From Pyropia yezoensis (lineage: Eukaryota > Rhodophyta > Bangiophyceae > Bangiales > Bangiaceae): a stretch of DNA of 64,000 bases. This document shows, piece by piece, positions 11,298-21,423 of the stretch (its first letter is position 1; each line of letters begins with the position of its first letter). Position numbers and translations under genes: made by a program. The stretch covers positions 26,003,554-26,067,553 of the forward strand of contig CM020619.1 in the NCBI GenBank assembly GCA_009829735.1. The letters run 5' to 3'. The notes beneath the pieces are model-generated. The model was not told the origin of the DNA, did no database searches, and worked only from the letters and a program-made list of their open reading frames with translations.

Positions 11298-14200
11298 GGG
11301 GGAGTTCCCCTCGGAAACGCCGACGGCTACACCAAGCTCGCCGTACCAGACTACAGGCGCTGAGGGTCAACTTACCCCAGTGCCACAGCGGCTGTTCCCT
11401 CAACGTGAGGTGCCGCCCAAGATCCAGGTAGCCAACCCGGTCTACCAGCGGATCTTTGACTGTGAGACCTACGCCCTCCACAACAAGTCGGTGGCGTATG
11501 GTCCTGACCAGGCTCGAGCCATGGGCCGTGCCAAGAAGAATGCACTTCATTCTTTTGGGCACAAAGCGGAGTGGGATGGAACTCCCCCCCTCCGTGTCTT
11601 TGAGTTCCTACGTCGTTTCACAAAAGCCTGTGACGACAATGCCATAAGTGAAGGCATGGCTTTTACATGCTACAGGAGTTTACAAAGGGCGACCTACGGA
11701 CAGAACTGATGTCCGTCATGCCCAGCTCCTCAAGGGGAGGCGCTGGGGAGGTGACTTCGTATTTGGAGCTCGTCAACTGGTTGTTGAGAGCCATGGTTGA
11801 TGAGGCAGCGTTGGCTTCTCAAGTCGAGCAGTTTACGCAAGCCCATCAGGAAGAGGCGGAGGACGAGTTGTCCTTTGCGGAGCGAGTCCCGTAAGCTCAA
11901 CAATCTTTGTGGGTTTCTTCATCCACAAGCTGTGGTGAAGAGTCGGTTTTGTGGAGGGACTCCATTGGTCAGTCCGGATGGAGACCCGGGAGCATAACAC
12001 TGCCCGGGCGACTCTGGCCGAGTTGGCCAGGTTCGCCCTATCGCAGAGGTGAGGCCTACCGCAAGTTGCGGGAGGAACAAGCGCCAGGAGCGTCAGGCCG
12101 AGTTGGCCAAGGAACTGGAGGAGGCGCGCCAGGCCAGAGAGTTGAGAGAGGCACGCCGAATCCGCCAGGAGAGGGTGGTAGCTGCCGTGGGAACTTCCCA
12201 GGGTATCCCTTCGTCTTCCCAGTTGGGAAGACCCCTCCCGGAACAGACCATCGGTGTTGGAACTGCAACTCCGATGGACACTGGGCATATAATTGCCCCA
12301 AGTTGAGTAAACGCATCCAACAACTTGTTAGGAATGCGAGTAAGAAGTCGGCTACGAACACAGTACGTTCACGCCGCGAGGGTGGGTCTCGACTGGTCGT
12401 CGCGGTCGCCACACCCTCGGCGGAGGAGGCGGACACGTCGTCCTCGGACTCGTCGTCTTCCCCCCCGCCCTCAGATTCGGACGCCAAGTCGGCGGGAAAC
12501 GAAGGACCGTTGGGGCTGGTCGTCCAAAGCTCACAACGGCAGCCTCGGCCAAGTGGTCCAGGAGGACGAACCAACCGTGCCGGATACTGCGGCGGCCTAA
12601 GGGAGTCCGCCCACCTCGGGTAGGACTCCCCAAGAACGTAAACCCACGTCGGGTCATCGCGGTGCTGACGGGTGAGAACTTCCAGGTGGCTGGACGGGTG
12701 CAACTTGCCCCCGGCCGCGCCTGTTGTGCCCGTATCGTACTTGATACCGGGTCAGGAGCCTCCTTGATACGCAAGTCGCTATTACCAAAGGAGGTGAAGC
12801 TCCAACGCTGGAGGTCCAAAGCTGACCATATGATTGACATCAATGGTGGGGTACTTCCCATCGTTGGTGCCGTGACCCTACGAACTAGGTTGGGGACCCA
12901 TGAGGTCGACGTGACCTATGGTGTAGTTGAGAATATATCGGTACCCCCTGCTTCTGGGTACCCCTTATGTTGTTACACAAGTGCCTTTGATTTGTGGCCC
13001 TGAGTATTGGGTCAAGTTGATGAATGGGGAAACCATCCCCATCCTTGGTAAGGGAAAGTCTGTGGCTCCTGTGACAGTCTCACAGTCGAAGCCTGTTTGC
13101 ACTGTGAGAGAAGGATTTACTGCTACCCCTGCGTTTTGCCCGTAAGGTCACGTTGCCCCCCAACTCGGTGGCGCACGTTGACGTTGTAACTGATTATACG
13201 GGGAACGGGTTGGTGCACCCTCACCCCCGTCTTGCTCGCAAGCACCAAGTGCATGTTGCCCTTGGCACGATGGACTCCAAAGCCGGAGTCCCATGGAGGA
13301 TCCAGGTGATGAACCTGAGCTCGTCGCCCAAGTACTTCAAGTCGGGAGCCAAGTTCGGCTATATCGACCAACATGAGGGACCAGTAGTAGCGGTCACCCT
13401 CAACGCGGGCGCAAGTAGCGACCCGAAGTCCGGAAAGGAGAAGCATCAAGCCAAGTCGGCCACCTCTCCTCGGCCCCATGTGAACATGGAGGGTGTTCCC
13501 CCCAGGTTGAGGGTTCAAGTTGAACGCCTCTTGGACCAATATCACAAGTTGTGGGAAGGCCAATTGGGACTCATGAGAGCGACCCAACACCGGATCGAGT
13601 TGAAGCCCGGTGCACCCCCTATACGCCAACAGCCGTATAGGGGAGGACCTCGTTCAAGGGCCCTCGTTAAAGAGCAAGTTGCTCGCATGGAGGCCCTCGA
13701 CGTGATCGAGGCCAGCAACGCCGAGCGGGCGAGTCCGGTGGTTATCGTCCCCAAAGCTGATGGGACCCCCCGGTTGTGTATCGACTACCGTAAGCTCAAC
13801 GAGAGCACGGTGAAGGACAGTTATCCCCTACCTAGGATGGACGACTGTCTGGACTCTCTGGGGGAGGCAAACGTGTTCTCTACCCTGGACTGTAACGCGG
13901 GGTACTGGCAAATTCCCATTGCCCCGGAGGACAGGCATAAAACTACCTTTACCTCTCACTGTGGTACCTACCAGTGCAAGCGCCTACCGTTTGGTCTGTG
14001 TAACGCGCCGGCAACTTTCCAGCGCGATATGGACATGATTCTGGCCGGAGTACGGTGGCAGATCTGTCTTGTGTACCTAGACGATATCATTGTGTTCTCC
14101 CGAAGTCCGGAGGAACACATTGGCCATCTTGGCCAGGTGTTCAAGCTACTTGCTGACGCCGGTGTGTCACTGAAGGCGAGTAAGTGCCACCTCTTCACTC

Positions 14201-16488
14201 AAGAGGTGGAATACTTGGGACATGTTGTCCGTCCAGGGCGTCTCAGTGTCAACGAGAAGAACTTGAGGGCCATCCGTAAGGCTCAGTACCCCCGGACCCA
14301 GACCCAGATGAGGAGCTTCCTCGGGATGTGTAACGTGTACCGACGTTCCACCAAGGGCTTCGCCAAGGTGGCGAAGCCGTTGAATGAGCTAGTTAGCTCA
14401 ACGCTACCGAAGAACCTGCCTTCCCCAAGTCGGGTGGAGCAGGAATCCTTTGAGACTCTTCGGGACCTTCTGCTGAAGCCCCCCATCTTGGCTATTCCCA
14501 GGTTGGGAGGCCACTACATCCTGGATGTGGACGCTAGCTACGACCAACTTGGTTGTGTGTTGCTTCAGCAGCAGCCGGACAAGGAGTACTTGCCGGTGGG
14601 ATACTTCAGTAAAGGGCTGAACTCGGCCGAGAAGAACTACGGAGTCACCGAGTTGGAAGGACTCGCAGTGGTGTGGGCGGTGACGTCACTTCTTCACTAC
14701 CTAGAGGGTGAGAAGTTCCTCATCCGCTGTGACCACCGCGCGTTGCAGTTTATCTTCAAGACGGACTGTACGAACACTCGTCTCAACCGGTGGAGGGTGC
14801 GACTGGCACCCTTCAACTTTGACATTGAGTACCGACCTGGCAGGCAACATGCCCTTGCCGACGGCCTCTCTCGGGTACCTACCGAGGGGCTGGACACTAA
14901 CCCAGTCGATGAGGACATCCCCATCGTGGGGGTAGTCACGCGCTCGGGTCAGGCGTTGAACCCCGAGGCGCCAGGGAACAAGAAGTACTTGCCCCTGTCC
15001 CTGGAAGAGGTGGTGAAGGCCCAGGCCGAGGATCCCTTCTGCAAGTCGCAGAGGGATACATTGGATACGGTGGTAGAGACGCGCTTCTTTCTGGGAGACG
15101 ATGGCCTCCTCATGAGGAGGGGGGTATTCCAGGGGACCGAACAACTTGTCGTCCCCGCATCCCTCAAGGGCAGTATCCTTGAGAGGGAGCACAACGCTCC
15201 CACGGATGGACACCTGGGGTCTAGTAAACTGTACCAGACCCTGAGGACCAGGTACTACTGGCCGTCCATGGTGGTGGACATCTACAGTTGGGTGGCTGCC
15301 TGCACAAGTTGTGCACAGAACCGTCTGATGGAACGGCGGCCAAGTACGGCTATGCTATTGTTCTCGGCCAAGGAGCCCTTCGCCGCGTTGGCGATGGACA
15401 TTCTTGGGCCACTGCCAGTGACCGAGGAGGGCAACCAGTACCTCCTGGTCATCTGTGACCGCTTCACGAAACTAACGCGAGCGATCCCACTGGCAGAGAT
15501 CACGGCCATGTCGGTCGTGTCAGCCTTCCTAGATCACTGGGTTGCCGCGTATGGCATCCCGGATAGTACACTATCGGACAATGGACCGCAATTTGCGTCT
15601 GTACTGTTTCAGGGAGTGCTGGATATGTTGGGGGTTAAGGCAAACTATGCCACCCCCTACCACCCAAAAATTAATGGGCAGGTGGAGCGCTTCAACAAAA
15701 CTATTGTTAGGCAGCTGCGCCACTATGTGAGTGAGCACGTGAAGACGTGGGACCAATACATTTCTATCCTTACTACTGCCTACAATTCGCAGGTTCACTC
15801 ATCTACAGGGGAAGTACCCCTCGCTTTTGTGACCCCCCGTCGCGTGCGGTCTATTGCCGTGCGGCGGTCGCTCCCAACTGGGGAGGGTAGTGGCAGTACG
15901 CCTACTCCTACTGAGAGTAAGGCGGAGTTCGCTGCTAGGCTGGAGCACCTCATCCCTAAAGTCAGGGCTGAGATGGACAAAGCACAAAAGCGCTACAAGC
16001 GTACCTTTGACAAAAAGGTGCGCAATGCTAAACATGTCCCCGAGCAGGGTGACTGGGTGCTGGTACACTCGCACACCCCAACTGGGGGTAAGCTGGTATT
16101 CCAGACGAAGGGGCCGTACCAGGTCCTTCGTACTGATGGGCGGCGCTTCACCATCGAAAGTGACGATGGGGTCCGCACAGTGAACGGACAGGACGTGGTC
16201 AGAATTGCACCACCGCCTGCAGGCGACCCAGCTTGGGCGCGTGCGTTGGAAGCGTGGCGCCTCCCCTCACTGCCTGCGGCCAAACAGGGCCCGCAGGAGT
16301 ACGTGTTCGATAAGTTCATCGACCACGGATGGGATGAAGACACTGACCGCCTCATGTTGAGGGTGCGTTGGTTTGGCTACAAAGCCAAGGACGATACGTG
16401 GGAGTATGTGGAGGACCTTCCTGCTGAGAAGGTCCGGGCGTGCTGTGCCCGGAATGAGATAGACCCTAACAGCCCTCCCTCAACGTGA
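11298..16488 (+). mobile_element. pol: gag-pol region of element A, second copy
   Basis: This copy resumes inside gag and runs to the end of pol. Zinc knuckle (CWNCNSDGHWAYNCPK) near 12253, protease DTGS near 12743, RT YLDD at 14074, RNase H near 14525, integrase catalytic core near 15390-15700 (MDILGPLP, LSDNGPQF), and a GPY/F-like segment near 16080-16200. A chromodomain follows at about 16297-16470 (VFDKFIDHGW, then VRWFGYKAKDDTWEYVEDL). Chromodomains direct integration to chromatin carrying particular histone marks. The 3' two thirds is a long open stretch; the gag and protease part is broken in about three or four places. Confidence 0.85.
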
Positions 16489-16599
16489 GGGAAGGCCGAG
16501 CAACAGTGCAAAGAGAGTGCTTCAAGTCGAAGTGGTACGCAGAGTGGCTTTTAACTACAGCCCTAACCCTCACACTCTCACAACAAAGGCAGCTGCCAA

Positions 16600-18714
16600 C
16601 TAGGCACGCATGCTAGACTCTCCCACTCCACGGCCCTCGCCCTCACGCGGAGGCGAGCGGCGAGACCCACGCCGATAACGGTCTCCACTCGTTGGAAGGG
16701 GCGGCGGCTCCAAGTCGGAACCGTCGCGCCCTTCACGGTCGCGCAAGTGGCGCCGACCGTGGCTACTCTTCTGCCTGGTCTTGCGCGCAAGTTTGCGACG
16801 CAGACGCTGGACAGACTCCGTCTCCGACGGGGTAGAGGACTCCGAGACGGAGTAAGACAACTCGTCTTCCGACACGGAGGGAGAGCGCCGCGAGTGTCGG
16901 CGACGACGGCGAGGAGGCGAGTATGCCCGGCTCGTGCGACGTTTGCCACGCCCAAGTGGGGCTGGCTGGGGCATAGTAGCCCCAATGCATGCCAACTTGG
17001 CTGTCATAAACTCCGCCACCGACTCGCAACTCGCGGTCGCCACTGCAGTACGAACGCGCTCCTCAAGTTGAGGAGTCTCGGAACTTTGGAGGGTTGCGGT
17101 CGACGCGGCCAACCAGGAAATGGTGCGCACCAACGTGGTGATCATCATCTCTGAGGTTAGAGGCGTGGGCGGTAACACCAACTTGGGGTATACCGTCAGG
17201 AGGGTGGCCCCCAAGTTGGGGGACACCGGGGTGGATGACTCCACGGCCACGCTGATCGGGATGTTCCCGTGAGGCTGGAAAGGAACAGGAGCAAGCGGAG
17301 GGGCACGCCGAGGTGGCGGTACCCGGGTGTAACTGCGACCCCGACTTGGGGCCCCCGCAGTGGGTTGAGTCATATGGTCATCATAGGACGGCACGGCCAT
17401 AACTGTGGGCTTGTCCGGGGGTGGCGCAGTGTGGCGATCCACCCCCGGGGCATACGGGTAGTCCCCGATGCCCAACCCCTCTCGTAGGACCACACGGCCG
17501 TCGTGAAGTTCGCGAGCGACCCACACGAACTGGCGAAGTGCGCCATCGTCCTTGGGCCCACGAGTGGGGCGGCGCAACTTGTGCTCAATGCTCTCCCACT
17601 CGATAAACCTGTGGAGGCGGAGCATCTCCTCAAGTAGAGTGAGTTGTCCTGATGAGCACCCCTCAGCAACTAGCTGAGGGGTGAGCTGTTCCAAACCTTG
17701 GATGAGCCGGAGGGGGAGATGCCAGAGCATCCCCCGCCGCTGAACACAAGACACCCAGGTCGACATGACCTCGAGGAGCCACTGGGTGGCCAACATGGCC
17801 CACACCAGGTGATCAGGGCCCGCCGTCAACATGACGGAGCCGAAGTGGTCAAGCAACCGTTGCAGCAACGCCGGGAACCCGTAGGGGACCTCAACTTGAG
17901 GCCACCACTCGGGCTTCTTCGGATAGTACTGCTCCTTACTGGCAGCAGACTGTTGAGGAAACTCAAGTTGAGCCGAGGTCACCAAGTAGGGACCTCGCCG
18001 GAAGTCTTTCTCCATCCGCACATCAAAGTGATGAGTGTGCGGATCGGCCTCGTGGAGGTACGGTGGGCGAGTTGCCACAGCGTCCCACGTGAAGGTCGGC
18101 AAGTCGCCGGGACCCGGGATAGTTCCCCCGCGGTCCACCATGGCCTTGACACGCTGAACGTCCTCAACCTCCTCATCGTCCAGGAAGGCAAGCTGGTCCG
18201 TCCTGAAGCCGGCAGGGAACCCGACCCTACGGGGATACTCCTCCCGTAGGCGGTCCCATACCCGACCCATCGCTGCGCCAAGTCGGCCACAGCGAAGAAC
18301 AGTCAACCCCTCCTCATAGAGAGGCCAAGCGGGGTAAAACCACCGCCCCAAGGCCTCACGCGGGACAACTTGTCCCGCCTCCGGGAAAAATCCCGCCGTC
18401 AAGCCAAAACCGGGTGACGCGGGAGTCCCATCCCCCGGAGCGATCGCAGAGTCCCCGCCGGAAGTCCCGGCGGGTGCTGCACCGTAGGTGGTGTCCTCCA
18501 TACGCTCATCTAGCGAATCCGTCTCCACTCCCGGGGTCGCCATGGCTCTCCCCAAGTTGGGGAGAGACGCTCTGGCTATCGCGGCACGAGACCCGCCTCG
18601 AGTTGAGGGGGACTCGGATCGTGGGTATACGGGTGGCCTCCCCAGCGTGGGGCGGCCCAGTGGAAGGTGAAGGGGAGGTGGTGGTGATGGTGAAGTGTGA
18701 ACTGAGGAGAGCAA
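16600..18714 (-). CDS. antisense ORF of element A (704 codons, unknown function)
   Basis: An uninterrupted ORF on the strand opposite gag-pol fills the space between the end of pol (16488) and the 3' LTR (18882). The start may be the first Met (18714) or MATPGVETD at 18543. The N-terminal ~120 residues are Pro/Gly/Ser-rich. Residues ~120-420 look globular (LREEYPRRVGFPAGFRTDQL, PEWWPQVEVPYGF, LATQWLLEVMSTW). The C-terminal ~110 residues are rich in Arg/Ser (SPPRRRRRHSRRSPS), like SR-type nuclear or RNA-binding tails. Its core is homologous to the antisense ORF of element B (34881-36521), with an ungapped shared block. The opposite strand has only short ORFs here, so this is not a shadow. I recognise no family. 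Antisense ORFs in this position are known from some plant Ty3/gypsy elements, which is only a positional parallel. Confidence 0.75.
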   Translation of the reverse strand: MLSSVHTSPSPPPPLHLPLGRPTLGRPPVYPRSESPSTRGGSRAAIARASLPNLGRAMATPGVETDSLDERMEDTTYGAAPAGTSGGDSAIAPGDGTPASPGFGLTAGFFPEAGQVVPREALGRWFYPAWPLYEEGLTVLRCGRLGAAMGRVWDRLREEYPRRVGFPAGFRTDQLAFLDDEEVEDVQRVKAMVDRGGTIPGPGDLPTFTWDAVATRPPYLHEADPHTHHFDVRMEKDFRRGPYLVTSAQLEFPQQSAASKEQYYPKKPEWWPQVEVPYGFPALLQRLLDHFGSVMLTAGPDHLVWAMLATQWLLEVMSTWVSCVQRRGMLWHLPLRLIQGLEQLTPQLVAEGCSSGQLTLLEEMLRLHRFIEWESIEHKLRRPTRGPKDDGALRQFVWVARELHDGRVVLREGLGIGDYPYAPGVDRHTAPPPDKPTVMAVPSYDDHMTQPTAGAPSRGRSYTRVPPPRRAPPLAPVPFQPHGNIPISVAVESSTPVSPNLGATLLTVYPKLVLPPTPLTSEMMITTLVRTISWLAASTATLQSSETPQLEERVRTAVATASCESVAEFMTAKLACIGATMPQPAPLGRGKRRTSRAYSPPRRRRRHSRRSPSVSEDELSYSVSESSTPSETESVQRLRRKLARKTRQKSSHGRRHLRDREGRDGSDLEPPPLPTSGDRYRRGSRRSPPREGEGRGVGESSMRA

Positions 18715-18881
18715 GCTGCCGAGTGGGCAAGCTTGAGGAGAGGGGCGGTCAACGTGACCGCCTCCACATCCGCGTTACGTACTCGTTGGGGGACAGCAAG
18801 TCGCGCCCCCAACGCCGAGACGTGCGTTTACGCACCCCCTCACAGGGCCGACCGGGTCGGTCGGAACTGAGGAGAGGGGAG

Positions 18882-19350
18882 TGTGGCAGTATTGACCCCC
18901 AGGTAGAGGGGCAACACGTGCCATGCAAGGGGCGGCAGGCCACTAGCCTGATCCGTTCCTCCCCCTGCATTTGGGTCCATATTCCCTAAGTTTGGGATAG
19001 TTAGCTTAGTAGTAAATCCAACTTGGATTTGAGGGTTTTCTGCATTTATCGTCTTGAATTTTCGTGTGGCCCGGTGGGCAGGTGCTGGGGTGGGAGATTC
19101 TGAGTGGCGAGATTCTGAGTGGACCCTGGGGGGATAAGGGGAGGGACAGCGGGGCTTGGCCCTGCGTCCCCGTCCCGACCAAGAAACTGTTGGACCACAC
19201 ACCATCCTCTTGTTTGTCCGTGGGGGGTTTGCCCCACAACAGGGACAGAGTGTGTGCGACTTGCACTTCTTCCGGTTCCCCCGACACGGGAGGCAGCCCT
19301 TGCACACCGCCCCAACTTGGGTGCCGCGTGTGCGAGTGGTTTTTGTCACA
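18882..19350 (+). repeat. 3' LTR of element A
   Basis: Second 469-bp LTR, starting TGTGGCAG and ending GTCACA. It is preceded by the purine tract GAGGAGAGGGGAG, a polypurine tract for plus-strand priming, and followed by the target duplication CAAGC. Confidence 0.9.
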
Positions 19351-19355
19351 CAAGC
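19351..19355. repeat. target-site duplication CAAGC, right
   Basis: Matches 4927-4931 on the other side of element A. Confidence 0.85.
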
Positions 19356-20260
19356 ACCCTCCCCCCCTCCTCCACACCCCCCACAACCCTCCCCACTCCT
19401 ACCACCCACCACTTCTCCAAGCATCCACCACCCCCACCATCACGAGCGCTCTACCAACAAGTCCCTCCCACCCTCCGCATACCTCCCCTCACCACCGTAC
19501 CCCCCCGCCCGTTACCCTCAAGGCAGTCCCCCCCGTACCCGCCTCCAAGATCACAGCCGCAGCAGCCCCCCCCCGTCCCCTCATCAAGCCACTACCGCCG
19601 TCGTGCACCTCCGCCCACCTAAATCGCCACGTACGTGGACACCCCTTGCCGCCGTGGATGAACGCACCCGCCCTTTTCGCCACCGCAGACGATCATCGAC
19701 GCCGCCACGACGACCCCCTCCACCGCCGACACCCCATCAAACATCATGGAAACCATCCCCCCCCCCCACCGTGCCTCACCACCACAACCACAGCAATCAT
19801 TCCCCCCCCCACCGTCGCCCACCACCCACAGCCACCACAGCCCCCCCCCCCCCCCCTCCATCCCCCCCCCCCCCTCCGCCCCTCCCCCCCCCCCCACTCC
19901 TCCGCCCCCCCCCCCCACCCCCCCCCCCTCCACCACCACAGACGAGCACACCTGCCGTTGCCGTCGAGGTGGCCATCGACCGCCACCCCCGACGCTGACG
20001 CCCACCGACGTCACCACCGTCAAACGCCGTCATTGCCACGGACGGGGCCGCCGCCACCGTCGCCTCGGACACCCACCGCCGCCAAAAAGACGGACGGCGA
20101 GCACTACGACAGCACATCGTGCTCGTCACCATCGTCGCTGCCGCCGCCGTCACCAACGTTCCCGCCGCCGCCGCCGCCGCCGCCTCCGATCGCCAGCAGC
20201 CGTCCCGCTGCCAGATCGCTGCGACGTCGGTAGAGGAGGCGACGACGGGGACGGACAATC
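19356..20260. repeat. C-rich then GCC-rich tract, right flank of element A
   Basis: Poly-C runs reach more than ten bases (19840-19930), then the sequence passes into GCC/CGC triplets. It continues the composition of 4090-4926. ORFs on both strands here are Pro/His/Thr or Gly repeats without domains. Confidence 0.65.
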
Positions 20261-21423
20261 CGCCACCAGAAGCACTCCTCGGATTTCAAAAAGTGGCCTG
20301 TCAACTCGAGGCTTTGTATTGTCTTGTGTGTGTGTGTGGCTGTCGAGCCTTCATCAGTCGATCTCGTCACATATCGCAATGTGCCAGGAAATTTACAGGG
20401 TAAACTTTGAAATGCTGCGGATCCCGTTCACGCTGAGTCTGTTGGGAACGAGCTTCGATCGATCGCAGAGACATGGCCACCAGGCAAGAAGCCAACTTGC
20501 ATCAATATGGACGCCTCTCCCGTGAGGTCTGGCCTTGGTCAACGGCACTCACCAGAGTACCGGCAGCTGGTTCAGGCACGTGGAGAGGCCTGGGTTGCCC
20601 AAGCTGCCATTGGCTGCCCATGCCCTCGCGACTTGGTGGTCCACCTCCGACATGAGAAACGCCGCAGCACGGTGTCCGGGCATTTTATAGAAAAGCACGA
20701 TACACATGAGGGAATGGTGTGGCCCCCATCTTCGTACCCACTTTTGGACCAAGCCCCAATACCATTCAGATGAAAAAAAAGCGGTGCCCTTGATCAGGCC
20801 TGGTTCTCTTCGTCATCCGCCACGCACTGTTCCAATTCGCAAATTCAGTCCGACCATTGTCCTGCCTGGGATGATCGTAGACACTAAATGACATTACTAT
20901 GTACTTTGAATGTAGAAACTGCTTGAATTGTTTGACGTCGTCCACGGGGCGTACTTAGAAGCGACGCCCGTCTGTCAACAAGCCTGTCCAACTCGGCTCT
21001 CTCAGAGGATGCGCCAGCTTGACACTGAATTGGCGGGCCTCCCCAGAAGACCACGCTTGACACCAGCGGCCGCCGGCGGGGTCCACCTCGCACCGGGCGC
21101 GTGCACCCAACGCGCCGTCATCCGGCCCCGCCCCCCCCCACACCCAACGTGCGCTCTCCTTTTCGTCCCTTCTCGCCGACAGCGACGGGCTTTCAGTGGC
21201 GTTCCAGCCACCCCCGTCCGCCCGCCACCTGCCCGTCCCACATGCCCGCGCACAAGGCCGCCCGGTGCACACCTCTGCTGTCAAGCTCGACCAGGGAGGC
21301 CCCCCCCCCCTACTCACCCCCCCCGCCAGCCTCGGTGTGCTTGCAGTGCCGCGCCCCCCGCCGCGGGCGCTCCGGTTGGCGCGCCCCCATTCCGTGCGCA
21401 GGGGTGAGCAGCCGGCGGGGCAG
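20260..21423. other. no gene recognised; possible upstream region of the zinc-finger gene
   Basis: Mixed composition with a (GT)n-like run near 20325-20340 and the second copy of a dispersed repeat (20655-20702). From about 21060 the sequence is Pro-codon rich and open in the frame of the zinc-finger gene, so part of it could be 5' coding sequence or leader. Confidence 0.4.
20655..20702 (+). repeat. dispersed repeat, copy 2
   Basis: Inverted relative to 1391-1438, with 30 exact bases (20673-20702). It lies in a 60-codon stretch readable as LRHEKRRSTVSGHFIEKHD. Confidence 0.55.

Larger units (their letters stand above)
4932..19350 (+). mobile_element. Ty3/gypsy chromovirus A with antisense ORF
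   Basis: The element is bounded by two 469-bp LTRs (4932-5400 and 18882-19350) that begin TGTGGC and end GCCACA-like, and by the 5-bp target duplication CAAGC (4927-4931 and 19351-19355). Order inside: primer-binding site, gag with a CCHC knuckle, protease (DTGS), reverse transcriptase (YLDD), RNase H, integrase and a C-terminal chromodomain. This order marks a chromovirus. A long ORF runs on the opposite strand between pol and the 3' LTR. A 500-N gap lies in the middle, and about 4.5 kb of gag-pol occurs on both sides of it. Removing that overlap would give an element near 9.4 kb. The LTRs differ at roughly 7-8 of 469 positions, so the insertion is recent. The element is broken, with a few breaks in each gag-pol copy. 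Confidence 0.9.

Noticed and set aside
19386-20258. Pro/His-rich and Gly-rich ORFs next to element A
   Set aside because: Poly-C and GCC low complexity explains them; opposite-strand ORFs are equally long.
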